The translations under genes and the position numbers were made by a program. A stretch of 64,000 nucleotides of DNA from Acanthochromis polyacanthus (lineage: Eukaryota; Chordata; Actinopteri; Pomacentridae): positions 25,600,441 to 25,664,440 of the forward strand of contig NC_067135.1 of the NCBI RefSeq assembly GCF_021347895.1, read 5' to 3'. This document shows positions 45,863 to 57,457 of this stretch, piece after piece. Within the stretch, counting starts at the first letter, position 1. Each line of letters starts with the position of its first letter. The notes below the pieces were generated by a model. That model searched no databases. It was given only the letters and a program-made list of their open reading frames with translations, and was not told the origin of the DNA.

Positions 45863-45950
45863 CTTCATTCTTGAAGAAAAATGAATCCATGCGGTCGAAG
45901 CTGTTTTGGATTCGTGGTGTTTTTCCTTCACTGTCTTCCAGCTGTGAAAG
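45863..45950 (+). other. Exon: signal peptide (short gene)
   Basis: Acceptor tttttttttcag ends at 45862, ATG at 45881, donor GTAAACTG at 45951, the same donor sequence as the signal exon at 24976. Phase 1. Confidence 0.7.
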
Positions 45951-47189
45951 GTAAACTGAAAACCTGCTCTGGAGAGAAACTGTTCCTATTGCAAACAAAC
46001 AAGAAGTTCTAAAACTGCACCCACAATGTACAAAACAATGATTTAACTTGATTTAAATTTAGCTGCCATCCCCTTTAAAGTAGTTTTCCTGTGCAGGGAT
46101 GCAGTGCTCCCAGCTAATGTAGGTTTGCACGATTGAATTCAAACACCTGCAGACAGAAAACATCACAATCCTTTTCAAACTGACGCAAACTTCATTTTAA
46201 GAATCACCACTGGTGTAAAACAGATGCATCTTCAAGTAAAACCCAGAGAACAAACAGTAGAACCAGGACAGAAGAAGTCAAATTCAGTCAACACCAAGAG
46301 GCTGCTCATCGTTTAGTTCAACGTCCACGGAGTTGTGAATTTGTGAACCGTCAACACCAAGTTCTGCTGTAACATTCTGAAACAACTGAGGAAGATGATT
46401 TTATTTTTTTGTTTGTTTTTGAGTTTAAAGGTCTCTATTTTGACTCAATAACTGAGATCCAGCTTCACAAGTGTTGCAGGAGCCCTGGGAGCAGAGTATC
46501 GCTGCACGAATAGCGGATAGCAGCTACATTTAAATCAGCAGTGAGATTTTCCATGTTGACTTCGAGACCACATTAATTTTGTATTTCACTGTCTCATTTA
46601 ATTTTGACAGGACTCTTTCTCTTTGGCTTGACCACTGAAATCCCCGATGCTCTGCCACGTTCTGCTGTTTCCATCGTCATGTATTTGGCTGTTGGCACTG
46701 CGCTGTTCTTTGCAGGTGTCCTTGCTGGGTGGAAAATAAAGCGTAAGTCCATGTTTCGTTTTATTTTATATTCTCCCATGCAACATTTTAATGAACTCTT
46801 TCGGGTTTTCTTCCAATCTTTTACATTTATCTTGCCTGACTTCTCACCTTTCGTATTCTGCAGCTATGGTCCAACACAGTGGAGGTATTGAGACCATGGG
46901 AGGCACGGAGACTGCAAAAGAAGACGTTGTTGCTCCACTGAGGAACCCAAACACTGAACCGAAGAATCTAAAGGGACAAATCAAACTCGTCCTGACTAAG
47001 ACGGCGATGGTTAAAGGCCAAAGGAAGCAAGAGTCGATGGAGATGCAAATAATAAAGCAACGGTTGACTAAAGAATCAGCTGAATTATTGAGAGGGAAAA
47101 GGCAGTCATTAGAGGATCACAGAGATTTTATAGAAATGCTGTACAATGTAGAAAACCAAATGAAACCTCACTGTGTAAAACAGGAGTAA
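45881..47189 (+). CDS. Short Ig-less membrane protein of the butyrophilin-like cluster
   Basis: Predicted 175-aa protein from exons 45881-45950, 46611-46742 and 46864-47189, both introns phase 1 with GT/AG borders. Residues 1-23 are a signal peptide (FGFVVFFLHCLPAV). Only about 19 residues follow outside the membrane. A transmembrane segment (SIVMYLAVGTALFFAGVLAG) spans about 44-63, then WKIK, then a 108-residue charged, Lys/Glu/Gln-rich tail with helical character. There is no Ig domain, and none was found in the 660-bp intron where one would be expected. Exon layout and phase match the neighbouring butyrophilin-like gene with its Ig exons removed. A polyadenylation signal AATAAA is at 47579. 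Function unknown; it could be an adaptor-like partner or a gene eroding after loss of its Ig exons. Confidence 0.65.
46611..46742 (+). other. Exon: stalk and transmembrane segment (short gene)
   Basis: Acceptor attttgacag, donor GTAAGTCC. It is 44 codons, phase 1 to 1, with a 20-residue hydrophobic run. Confidence 0.7.
46864..47189 (+). other. Exon: charged cytoplasmic tail and stop (short gene)
   Basis: Acceptor attctgcag. The last 70 residues are helical and charged (KRQSLEDHRDFIEMLYNV region). Stop TAA at 47187-47189. Confidence 0.7.
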
Positions 47190-47600
47190 AAACAACCACG
47201 TTAGTTTGTTCAAAAACAATCAAAGGAATCAGATTTAATTCGATTTCAATTTTATTTATTTTTTAAAAAATGAAATCAGAAAAAGTACAGTGAAGCTTGG
47301 AATCAATGGCATTTTTTTCTCCTGTATTTATTTGTTGTTTTTCAATGATGCTTCTTGTTTTCTTTTGGTAAAAATATAAAAAAAAAACACTTTTTTTTTC
47401 TGTCCATTGTTTGTAAATTCTATAAATTTGCACATAAAATCAGCAATTTCAAGCTAATAATGAATTTGCAGATCAAGTAACTTATGATGCATTTTAAAAT
47501 ATATTTAAGATTTCAGATTTATTGTTGAGAAATTATTTGTCATTTCAGGTTTGTTGTTCTTATATTTGCTTTAAAATGAATAAAGATCTGATGAGATTAT
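47190..47600 (+). other. 3'UTR of the short membrane-protein gene
   Basis: A/T-rich, with AATAAA at 47579-47584. Confidence 0.5.
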
Positions 47601-47660
47601 TTATGCAATCTGTTGTGCTGAAGTCTACAAGTTCAACCCCATTTTAGTCTCCTGAAATGA

Positions 47661-47795
47661 ATCCATCCATTCTCTATACACCGCTTTATCCTCACTAGGG
47701 TCATGTGGGGTGCTGGAGTCTATCCCAGCTGACTCGGGCGAACCGGGGATCTTGCTGCAAGGCAAAAGTGCTAACCACTACACCGCTGTGCAGCC
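47661..47795 (-). mobile_element. GATG-tailed SINE, internally deleted, copy D
   Basis: Minus-strand copy: the tail (atccatccattctctatac) is at the left and the head (aaccactacaccgctgtgca) at the right, with the middle of the body missing. Confidence 0.8.
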
Positions 47796-48033
47796 CTGAA
47801 TCAAATCTTCTCTTCTAAATATGAAGATGTTGTTCATATTTTGTGAACTAAATTGTTTTATTATTTCTGCGATTTGTGTGAAAACTGAATCACAGAAATT
47901 TAATCATAAGAAATAAATGAAAATACACTTTGATTTTCTCTTCATTTTTGGATTCATTGAATCTTGAATCTGAAAAAAACAACAGTGAAACAATAAAAAT
48001 ATGACAATTTAGAATTAAAATGAATATTAGATC

Positions 48034-48036
<3 letters not shown>

Positions 48037-48074
<38 letters not shown>
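48037..48074. repeat. (TA)n microsatellite
   Basis: About 19 TA units. Confidence 0.95.
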
Positions 48075-48076
<2 letters not shown>

Positions 48077-48807
48077 TATTTTAATGCTTTGTGAAGCACC
48101 TTACGACTACAGTTTTTTACAAATACAGAAATTAGGTTTAATATTGGCATTCATCCCTAAAAGGTGTTTTAATATCAGATTTCCCTGAAATCAGTTTCTA
48201 TCAGTGCTAACCACTAAAAATTGCAACAACAGACCTGCTAAATATAAAACGCATTGGCCAAAATAATAACAATAATTTAAAATTAATTGCTCTTGACAGA
48301 TATTGGGTTACTTGTGCATCTAAAATGGTAAAAGTCTTTGTTTAGAGCTGGGTTGTCAAGCATCCGGCCCACCGAGCCTAAACCAGTCTGCTAGAGGGTT
48401 CCATCTGACCCACTGGACGACTTTATGAAAAACTGTGTCTATGTAAAAAATTACATTGACGTTGCATTATATTAATGGCAAACTGTAAAAGTATACATTT
48501 AAAATAATTTCTAGACCTAGAAGTTGTTTTGTTCATAAAGAAAATACCAGATTGATCATTGTTCTTTTGTCGTTTTGGTTCTCGTTTTTGTTGTCTTTGT
48601 CTGACTGTTATGAGTTTACTCACATTTTTGTTGTTTCATTTCCCGCTTTTGTCATTTTTGTCTTGTTTGTCCATTTTTTGTCAAATTTTGGGATTTTTTT
48701 GTTTCATTTTGTGTTGTTATATTTTATTTTTTTACATTTTGTGTCTCATTTTTGTAACATTTTGTCTTGTTTTTGTTGTTTTTTGTATTTTTTAAAGTAA
48801 AATACTA
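48075..48807. other. No recognisable gene
   Basis: T-rich low-complexity sequence at 48540-48800 (ttttgtc, ttgtttt) gives spurious Phe/Cys-rich frames. Confidence 0.35.
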
Positions 48808-48885
48808 CACCCCCTGTCAAAGGTTTTAGGACACTGTCTCATTCATATAAAGTAGAACCTGTCCTACAACCTTTGACAGGGGGTG
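48808..48885. mobile_element. 78-bp palindromic MITE, copy 1
   Basis: CACCCCCTGTCAAAGGTT to its complement, an almost perfect hairpin with about 30-bp arms, flanked by TA on each side. Confidence 0.85.
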
Positions 48886-49275
48886 TATTTCATCATATGG
48901 ATGTGATCAGGGCAGGACTCTGATCATACATGTAAAGTTTCAGGCAGATTGGAGCATGTTCAGGGCATTTACACAGCATTTGAAATTTCATGGCGAAGGA
49001 TCAAAATTCCAGAGGCCGCCACGGACACACCCTTTGACTTTGGAAAAAGATTTTAGTAACTTTGGATCATTAAGGCCTCCTGTATGTACTGGCCCAATTT
49101 GAGGTGAATTGGAGTTTCCCCCTAGGAGGAGTTCGCTCTAGAAAAAAATTAAAAATGGGCAAAATCTGACATTGAACGCAAAATAGCTCACTTCCTGTTG
49201 GGTTTGGAATGTGGCTGTCACAGACTTTTTTGTTCAGCCTGATGTGCTGCATATGTGTACCACATTTGGTAGATA
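48886..49275. repeat. Repeat-like sequence between the two 78-bp MITEs
   Basis: Contains phrases such as 'agtttcaggcagattggagc' and 'tttgaggtgaattggag' that look like part of a dispersed fish repeat. No coding frame of note. Confidence 0.4.
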
Positions 49276-49353
49276 CACCCCCTGTCAAAAGTTGTAGGAC
49301 GGGTTCTACTTTATTTGAATGAGAAAGTGTCCTAAAACCTTTGACAGGGGGTG
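49276..49353. mobile_element. 78-bp palindromic MITE, copy 2 (inverted)
   Basis: Same length and ends as 48808-48885. Its sequence is nearly the reverse complement of copy 1, with only a handful of differences. TA flanks at 49274 and 49354. Confidence 0.85.
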
Positions 49354-49455
49354 TATATCATTCAGTTCCAGATACTTGTGACTAAATACATTGTCCCTTT
49401 TTGTAGAAACTCTGTGATCTGTAAGTTGTATTATGTAAAGCATAAACCGAGGCAG

Positions 49456-49608
49456 TGTGATTGTGTGTCTGTATATGTAGCCCTGTGACAGACTGGTGAC
49501 CTGACCGGGGTGTCCCCTGCCTTCGCCCGAGTCAGCTGGGATAGACTCCAGCACCCCCCACGACCCTAGTGAGGATAAAGCGGTGTATAGAGAATGGATG
49601 GATGGATG
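49456..49608 (+). mobile_element. GATG-tailed SINE, 5'-truncated, copy E
   Basis: Holds the last 150 bp of the family (gactggtgacctg... to gaatggatggatggatg). The tRNA-like head is missing. Confidence 0.85.
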
Positions 49609-49649
49609 ATTGATGAAAGTGGCGGCCATCTCTCAATTGTACAAAGTCC

Positions 49650-49830
49650 TTCAAAAAAATCCTGGATCCAGACGGTGATCCGGATCACCTCCAAAATCTA
49701 ATCGATTGTTACTTTTGCTCTTCCGGACATTCTGTAAAAATTTGGTGAAAATCCGTCCATGACTTTTTGAGTTATGCTGTTAACAGACAAACAGACAAAA
49801 TCCGGTGATTACATAACCTCCTGGCAGAGG
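49650..49830. repeat. Dispersed repeat (copy 2, inverted)
   Basis: Inverted copy of 39285-39478, continued by 'gtgattacataacctcctgg'. Confidence 0.75.
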
Positions 49831-51165
49831 TAACTACAATTTTGACGTGTTGAGTTAGGAATTAAATCAATTTTACCTAACTTGTATGATTTAGTACTGT
49901 GAATAACAAGGAATGAAAAAATGTAGTCTGAATGGGTTTCAATTGGCCAAAAATGGCCACTATAGAGCCAAGTGTTACAATTGTAAGAATACAGTATATT
50001 TTTGATATACTTGAAGAGCTGAAACTGAAAATTAAAAGAGCTGATAAGAATCCAGACCCTAGGGAAATTTCATTCCATTTGCATTAACAGAGCTGAAATG
50101 GTCAAAAAAAAGAAAGTGAAGTGGACACAAATGGCCACTATAGAGACCAGAGGGTTAACCCCCACCCCTAAAGGCTTTCATTTGCATACATTTCTATTTA
50201 AAATGTTTAAGAACTATAACTGTTGTTCAAACTATATATTGATTTCTACATTGTTGAAACTTTCCGGTTAAAAGACAGTCGGTTCTTATTTTCTGATTGC
50301 TTTATTTTAAACACTCCAATTGTTGATGTTTTTTATTTATGATATATTTCAAATAGATAAATTGTTAATGTTTTATTTATCCTAATGGTATATTTCAAAC
50401 AGTGCTTTTGTTAAAGTTTTATTTTCAGATCGATTATTTCAAACAGTTAAATTAGTAAGTTTTATTTTTTGTTAGTTCTTGTTGAGTGTCTTGTGTTTAA
50501 CTAACAGACTGTAAAAAGATTCTTGTTTGTTTAACATCCTCCATGTCCCCTGCTGGACTGATAGACCCCTCTCGATTAAGGAGGGGCTTCCTGTCAGTGT
50601 ACTGGGGGGAGGTAGGGTTGTTGTGCTCACACGGTCACGTCAGCTCTCGGTGACAGGTCGCATGGGGGAGAAATAGCAGACAGCTGCATAGGGTTCAGAG
50701 AACGCAGAAAGGGGAGAGAGGAGGAAAGCGAATACAGAACATTTGATTTCACAGATTTCTCTGTCAAAAAGAATGCTAAAAAAAACCTTTTGTCATTAGG
50801 CGCACAAGAATGCAGAAATTTTGTTTTACAGGGACGCCTCTGCTCAGGATCAGATTAAAAACTTTTGACAGTTAGGGCTGGGAGGGAGTGAGGGTGGAGG
50901 GAGGAGGGGGAGGGTCGCGTCTCTACTGAATAGATAAGCCGCTGGCGGTTAGGGAGAGACTTTAGACGTGACTTTGGCCTCAGTTTGGGAGGGTCTTCCG
51001 ATAAAAACACACGGTAAAAGACCGCATGGTAGGGCGGGACTTCCGGTAAAAGGGGGCGGGACCACCTGTCAAGGTTGTGACATGGCAGATTCTGATTGGG
51101 AGCTGTCAAATTTTGATGAAAGGTGATTTATAATCCTCTCTAGTAGTTGACAGAACAGATAAGGA
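49831..51165. other. No recognisable gene
   Basis: GC-richer and partly repetitive near 50560-51110 (gggaggagggggagggt and the like), otherwise featureless. The C/G-rich part may be a decayed LTR or promoter-like region upstream of the signal exon at 51323. Confidence 0.3.
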
Positions 51166-51780
51166 ACATGTCATATATTTTCATCTTGAAGTTTGATCAG
51201 GAGTTTATTTTTGACTGGACCACTGATGTCACCTAAGCATCAGTTCACTATTTTTTATTTTTTTATTTTTTGTAATGTTTTCCATTGTATTCATGGTTTC
51301 TGTTCATTTTCAGAGCTGCAGGATGTTCCATCAGAAGACTGGATTGTTTCTTCAATCTGCCATCACTGCTCTGCTCTTCTGTCTTTTCTTCACACACTGT
51401 TGCACAGGTAACTTCCACACAAGTATAGTTGTTTTAAAATCACTTTACTCTTTGGATAAAAACAAATAGGTTACAAAGAATTTTAAAAGAGTGACAGAAT
51501 GAGAAGTTACTCATCAGCTTTGTCTCCCAAAAACTACAATTTTATACAACTAAATTGCATTTTAGCTATAGACACCAAGCCCATTTTTATTACAGGCTGC
51601 ACTCATGTTTATTTCTGATATAAAGTTTGATATTTTAACATTGGAATCTGTGGGGATTAATTCACTTCTGGACCCAGACTCATTGGACATTTAAGAAACT
51701 GCACTTCACTATTGGCTTTATTTCTTAAATCTCGGAAATTTGCTGCTTGGATTTAATGCATTGATAAATATGAGCATACA
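51166..51780 (+). repeat. Tandem duplication containing a signal-peptide exon, copy 1
   Basis: Closely matches 57458-58060: the flank 'catatattttcatcttgaag', the signal exon and 'ttggctttatttcttaaatctcgg' downstream. Confidence 0.8.
51323..51407 (+). CDS. Orphan signal-peptide exon (copy 1)
   Basis: ATG at 51323, 28 codons plus one base, acceptor tttcag ending at 51313 and donor GTAACTTC at 51408. Encodes a leader ending TALLFCLFFTHCCTG. It is nearly identical to the exon at 57603. No Ig exon on the plus strand follows before the second copy, so either it is an alternative first exon for the gene at 57603-63083 or its gene has been lost. Confidence 0.55.
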
Positions 51781-52071
51781 CTGATCAGACATAACAATAT
51801 GACCACTAACAGCTGAAGTGAATAACACTGATTATTTCTTCATCATGGCTATTATTAGTGGGTTGGATATATTAGGCAGAAAGTGAACATTTTGTCCTCA
51901 AAGTTGATGTGTTAGACAACTGGGTCAGAGCATCTCCAGAACTGCAGCTCTTGTGGGGTGTTCCTAGTCTGCAGTGTTCAGGATCTTGCAAAATATTCCA
52001 TTTCAGAGTCAGACTGGAAAAGCTGGGCAAGAAGCTTCAGTTATTATTTCAAAATAAAAACAAAAACATAC

Positions 52072-52667
52072 CAGTGATGGTGATGTTGACTCTGTTGCTT
52101 CTCTCTCCAGCTCCAGATTCACACCAGAATTCTCCGCTCTCTGCAGGATAAATTCTAGAAATTGTACAAGAGGATGAAAAAGTGTTTATGATTTTACATA
52201 CGGGAAAAATCTCCTCAGAGTTCCTGGATCCTCTTAGTTCAATGGAACCTTCGCTTCCCTCACAGTGAAAAGACAAAGACTCGTAGTCAAAGTGTTGAAG
52301 TCTGTTTGGATCGACTCGAAGCAAAGCTGCACCTAAAAAAGGAAAGTTCAAAAGGATGTGTCTGAAAAATGTACCTGTGAGAGAAGGCAGTTAAAACAGG
52401 AACATTCTGGTATTTATTTGTAATATATGATCAACTAAACAACATTTACTTTGAGGAAATAGTGCTAAAAACAGCATCTTTTCTTTGTTATTCACCACTT
52501 TTGAGAGTATAAGTGGACTGAATGTGAATCTCCAGCAGGAATTCAAGCATCACTAGTAAAACAAAAGAATTATCCATAAATTTTATGATGTGGGAGAGTG
52601 TCAAAGTTTGAATGAAAGTAAGAAAGCTGAACTCACACAGCCTGAAGCAGAGAGTTGTAGCCTCCAT
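52072..52667 (-). CDS. Fc-receptor-like protein, truncated (three exons)
   Basis: Minus-strand exons 52667-52637 (ATG, start of signal), 52552-52496 (rest of signal) and 52332-52072 (Ig domain). All borders are GT/AG and phase 1. Two-exon signals are usual in Fc-receptor genes. The Ig exon is 87 codons (LLRVDPNRLQHFDYESLSF, first Cys in FHCEG, last block SGEFWCESG), the layout of fish Fc-receptor-like or related leukocyte receptor domains. The Trp normally near position 35 is not evident in the usual form, so the fold may be altered. No second Ig domain, membrane or tail exon is visible down to 51.2 kb. It appears cut off, possibly by the duplication nearby. Ligand unknown. Confidence 0.6.
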
Positions 52668-53599
52668 ACTGACTTGCTGCTGACTGCAGGAGGGTGACAC
52701 TGAAATAGAGCTCAAGCATGAAGCTGGGGGAGGGAGGGGGGTTTGCTCTTCCTGTTTGGTCTCATGTTGATGCAGAAGTTTCAACAGACAGCAGTCTGAC
52801 AGTGTTTAGATATAACCTCTAAAGTTAGGTTAAAACAGACATTCACATACACACTAAATGCCATTGATTTCAACCCACAATGTGAATGATGCAATTTGAA
52901 AATACAACCAAATGATGTGTGGCTCAGAAATAATGGAGATAATGCTGTAATTACAGATCCCACAAGCAAGTTTCTTGAACCCAATCCAACCGGAGTCAGT
53001 ATTTTTGGAGTTAGTATTTTCCAGCACCGAGTTCCAATCTTATACCACTTTCCTCAATAATACACACTGCAAGTGTATTAAAGACCTAAGAATCAATTCA
53101 GTGTACAGCTATGTTTGGTAAGTACACAACTCTGGGTGCTCATGAACATTGTTGTAAATCTCCAGTAATACATTGAATAGGATCAAATGTGGCTCCAGAA
53201 GCTCCAAAAGAGGGTGAAAACCTGTATTCTCGACATGATGTCAGTAAATGTATTGGAGATCAGCTGCAGTACCTGGTTGTTCTACCAGGTGGAGCCTCTT
53301 TCTGTTTAATACTGTGGAGGAGGGGTTCACTCGAAGTACGGCACATTTAAATTTATTAAAATTAAACCTTTAAAAAGCAGGAGGTTGAGGAGGAAGGGGA
53401 AATTTACCGATCTGTAGAGGCTGGCGTAGCAGAAATCAGGTGAACGTAGAGCAGGCAGAATAAGTAATTGCTGTTTTGGTTAAAAACATCACTAATCAAG
53501 TGGGCTGGACGTAATCAGGGAAAGAAAGGCATTATGCCTCCCTTTCTCTGTACCTATCTGAACTAATGTAATTTGATCACCTACATCTGAATGTAGGTG
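52668..53599. other. No recognisable gene
   Basis: Upstream region of the Fc-receptor-like fragment; no feature seen. Confidence 0.3.
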
Positions 53600-54330
53600 G
53601 TCACATAAAACAAACATAAAACGAACACTGATGAACATCGGCCGGTTGATTGACCTAAGTCGCACAACTGTCTCCATGATAGCAATAAAAAGCATACACT
53701 TGAACATGTGAAAGGATATGCTCCTATAAAATCAACTGTGACTACAAAGCAGCGTAGTGGTTTCATTATTGAGATGGAAAGATTATTTGTGGTTTGGCTG
53801 GAAGACCAACAGCAACAGTGTATCCCGATGAGTCTTATGTTGATTAAAGAGATGGCTAAAAGTTTGTTTAAGACATTGAAAAGAGAAAAGGGGAAAGGGA
53901 GTTAAAATGAAAAATTCGGGCTAGTAAAGGCTGGTTTGTGCGGTTTAAAGCTTGTGCTAATTTGTATAGCATTATGGTGCAATTGGAAGCTGCTCGTGGT
54001 GATGACAAATCAGCAAGTGATTTTCCTAGTGCGTTGGCTGAGAAAAATAGAAAGAGGGGTTTACTGTGCTGAACAAGTGATGTGGATGAGACAGGCTCTT
54101 TTCTGGAAGCGTATGCCTGCCCTTACATACATTGCCAAGGAGGAGGAGACAGCACCGGACTATACAGCCAACATGGAGAGACTGATTTTGCTTCTTGGGG
54201 CTAATGCTGCTGGTGACTTCAAGCTGAAGCTCTTGTTGTGGTATCTGGGCCGAGAATCCAAGGGCATATTGCAATGAGTTACCTGACAACAGATCAAAGG
54301 TCAGCCATTTACAAAGACACCAAAACTAAT
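53600..54330 (+). pseudogene. Tigger (pogo-type) transposase relic
   Basis: Plus-strand fragments in order: a helix-turn-helix piece NIGRLIDLSRTTVSM near 53635-53680; MERLFVVWLEDQQQQCIPMSL and LIKEMAKSLF near 53770-53890; FWKRMP and REEE-like EEETAPDYTANMERL near 54105-54200; and LLLGANAAGDFKLKLLLW near 54195-54245. These match the CENP-B-like and DDE parts of Tigger elements. There are several frameshifts and no complete frame. Confidence 0.75.
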
Positions 54331-55091
54331 CTCTTGATAAAGATGTCCCCAGTAAGCTGTTTAATAATTAATTTTTGAAGTACACAATCATTTGTGAAGT
54401 TTCCACTTTCATTAGCATCGAGGGCTGCTGACTTACCTTTTCATGTGGCTTCAATTGTGATTTTGTTTTGTACTTAAAATAATATCAAAAACAACTCAAC
54501 ATAATCTGCGAAGAAACATAGCGTGAGTACACTTGAAGGTTTGTTAGGTCAACATTACTTACAATCCAGATTTCTGATAAGAGTCATAATGGTGTCAATG
54601 ATTTACAAACTTTTCAGTCTTGGAGCTGCAGTCAGTTGAAATGAGTGAGACACCGAACAGCGGGTACGTTGACTTCTGACTTTAATTGAGGTGTTTTTCA
54701 TTTTTCATCTAACTCTTATTTAAAAATTCTTTTCATCTGTCAAAAGAACACATTGTCCTTACTTAGGCAATTAAATGTTTAAGTTTACTTTAAAGTCTCG
54801 TTAGAAAAGCAGTCTCCATACATTGGATGTTGGAGGCATATGAAGGGTGATTACTGTAGAAGCTTTGAACTTTTTTGTGTTTTTGAACAGCAGTCTGCCA
54901 GTTTCAAACCAACATGTAGCATATCAAGAACCTTGACTATTTGTGATTACAGATGTGGACTTTGCATGAGAGAAAGTGCTCTTTTGATGGCCAAAATGTT
55001 GAACAATAATGCTAACACCTTCATTTTTAAATCCACTAATGAACAGCGTTTGCCAAAACAAACATAAAACCATAATCTAACCCAGATGAAA
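54331..55091. other. No recognisable gene
   Basis: Intergenic A/T-rich sequence. The right ends of the Tigger element were not identified. Confidence 0.3.
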
Positions 55092-57457
55092 TGCCACCTA
55101 ACCATGGTGGGAGAGTTTGAGTGTCCCTGTGATTCTGGGAGTTATGTTGTCTGGGGGCTATAGCCCCTGTTAGGTCCTAGGGGAGGGATCAGACAAGGAG
55201 TAATTTAGAAAATCCAGATGACAGCGAATACGAGAAGGAAAGCTGCCACCTCACCCGGATCAGGAAACCAGGGCCTCTTCCTGGAAGTCAGGTCAGGGAG
55301 GAGCTCACCAGAAAGCATCTGGTGGCCTTGGGGCCTCGTGGTGCTCAATCAAGGACAGCCCAAAAAAGTAAGATGGGGTTGTCGCACGGTGGGCTCACCA
55401 CTTCCTGGGCAGGAAATTGGGGTCAGGTGCTATGCGTCTCAGGCAGTAGGCAGGAGTGGGCATCTGAGCACACTGCCCCCTGAGTGAGACGTGCCAGGCA
55501 GGAGTGGGGATACTGACGAGCCCCTGGCTGAGCCATGCTTTGTTGGAGTTCTCTCAAGAGAACGAGAGGGTCACCTCTCTGCTGCTGCATGACGCAGAGG
55601 GGAAAACTCTGAATGTTGGTTGTACTTATGCACCGAATAGAAGTTCAGATTATTTGGCCTTCTTGGAGTGTCTGGGTGGTGTCCTGGAAGAGGTATCACC
55701 TGGGGACTCCATAGTTCTCCTGGGGGACTTCAATGCTCACGTGAGCAACGATGGAGAAACCTGAAGGGGGGTGATTGGGAGGAGCAACCTGCCTGATCTG
55801 AACCCAAGTGGTGTTTTGTATTGGACTTCTGTGCTATTCATTGACTGGCCATAGCAAACACCATGTTCGACCATAAGGTAGCTCATAAGTGTACCTGGTA
55901 CCAGAGCACCTCAGGCCAAAGGTCAATGATCGACTTTATAGTTGTATCATCGGATCTGCGGCTGTATGTCTCAGACAATCGGGTGAACAGTGGAGCAAAA
56001 CTGTCAACTGGTCACAACATGGTGGTGAGCTGGATCTGATGGTGGTTAAGGCTGCTGGACAGACCTGGTAAACCCAAATGTGTAGTGAGGGTGAACTGGG
56101 AATGTCTGATGGAGGACCTTGTCCATGTCGTTTTCAACTCCCACCTCCAGAAGAGTTTCTCCTGCATCCTGGGGGAGGTTGGGAACATGGAATCTGAGTG
56201 GGCCATGTTCATGTCGGGGGAGATAACTGTTGACCTATACTGGGGACATTGATGGCCAGTGGAAAGAACATTTTGTGGAACTTCTGAAACATGTAAACAT
56301 GTCCTCTGCAGAGGAGGCAGAGCTTGAAGACTGGGAGGAATCTTCTTCCATATCTGTGGCAGAGGTTGATGAGGTAGTTAAGAAGCTCCTTGGTGGCAAG
56401 GTGCCAGTGTTGACGAGGTCTACCATGAGATGCTGAAGACTCTGGACATTGTTGGACTGTCTTGGCTGACACGTCTCTACAATGTCATGTGGGCATCAGG
56501 CATGGTCCCCAGAGAGTTGCCATCCGGATCACTTTGTTCATATTTTCAATAAAGGGTGACTGGAGAGTGTGTGCCAACTTCCTGGGTATCACACTTCTCA
56601 GCCTCCCTTAGAACGTTCACTCTAGGGTGCTGGAAGGGAGGCTCCGAGCGATTGTCAAACCTTGGATTTAGGAGGAGCAATGTGGTTTCTGTCCTGGCCA
56701 TAGAACTCTTGCGGAGCTGCTGAGGGGGTCATGGGTGTTCCACCTGCCAGTTCACATGTGGTTTGTGGAGAAGGCCTACGACCATGTCACCCAGGGGGCT
56801 CTGAGGTGGGTACTGCGGGGAGTATGGGGGACCAGGCTCGATGATACGAGGACAACCAAAGTGAGAGCTGTGTCCACATACTTGGCACAAAGTCAGACAT
56901 GTTTCCTGTAGGTGTTGGACTCCACCAGGGCTGTCCCTTGTGTCTGATCCTGTTTATGATGGACAGGATCTCAGATCAGATCTGGAAGGTGCAGCCAGGG
57001 TGAGGAGGGTGTCCGGTTTGGGGACCTCAGGATTGCGTCTCTGCTTTTTGTAAATAATGTGGTTCTGTTGGCTTCCTCAGACTGAGACCTTCAGCAACTA
57101 TGGAGCAGATTGCAGCAGAGTGTGAAGCAGCAGGGATGTGAATCTGCACGTCCAAGTTCAAGGCTATGGTTCTCTGTCGGAAACCGGTGGATTGCTTGCT
57201 CCAGGTTTGGGGGGAGTTGCTTCCTCAAATGTGGAAGTTTTAGTATCCTGGGGTCTTGCTCGTGAGTGATAGGAAAAAAGAGCGAGAGATGAACAGGCAG
57301 ACTGGTACAGTGGCAGCAGTCATGTGAGCGTTGTACCAAACCATCGTGATAAAGAGGGAACTGAACTGCAGGCGAAGCTCTCAATTTACCAGTCCATTTA
57401 CGTTCCAACCCCCACCTATGGTCATGAGTTCTGGATAGTGACCAAAAGAACAAGACG
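55092..57457 (+). mobile_element. Rex3-type LINE (RTE clade), decayed, 3'-truncated
   Basis: Begins with a Rex3-like 5' region ('ggtgggagagtttgagtgtc', 'tgttgtctgggggctatag'). The endonuclease is at about 55510-56190 and the reverse transcriptase at about 56220-57450, in many broken frames. It stops abruptly at the start of the duplicated block at 57458. Confidence 0.85.
55504..57450 (+). pseudogene. Rex3 endonuclease-reverse transcriptase remnant
   Basis: Endonuclease motifs [14 protein letters not shown] and [18 protein letters not shown] are near 55630-55765. RT motifs follow: KLLGGKVP near 56390, EEQCGF near 56670, an LHQGCPLC-type motif near 56930-56945, a decayed catalytic box (the usual FADD is not readable) near 57040-57060, AAECEAAGM near 57110-57140 and KAKLSIYQSIYVPTPTYGHEFW-like sequence near 57370-57440. 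Stop codons and frameshifts occur throughout. Confidence 0.85.

Noticed and set aside
48552..48800. Phe/Leu/Cys-rich frames as a small membrane protein
   Set aside because: T-rich low-complexity DNA. The same kind of frame occurs in the A-rich tracts at 21-406 and 11264-11507.
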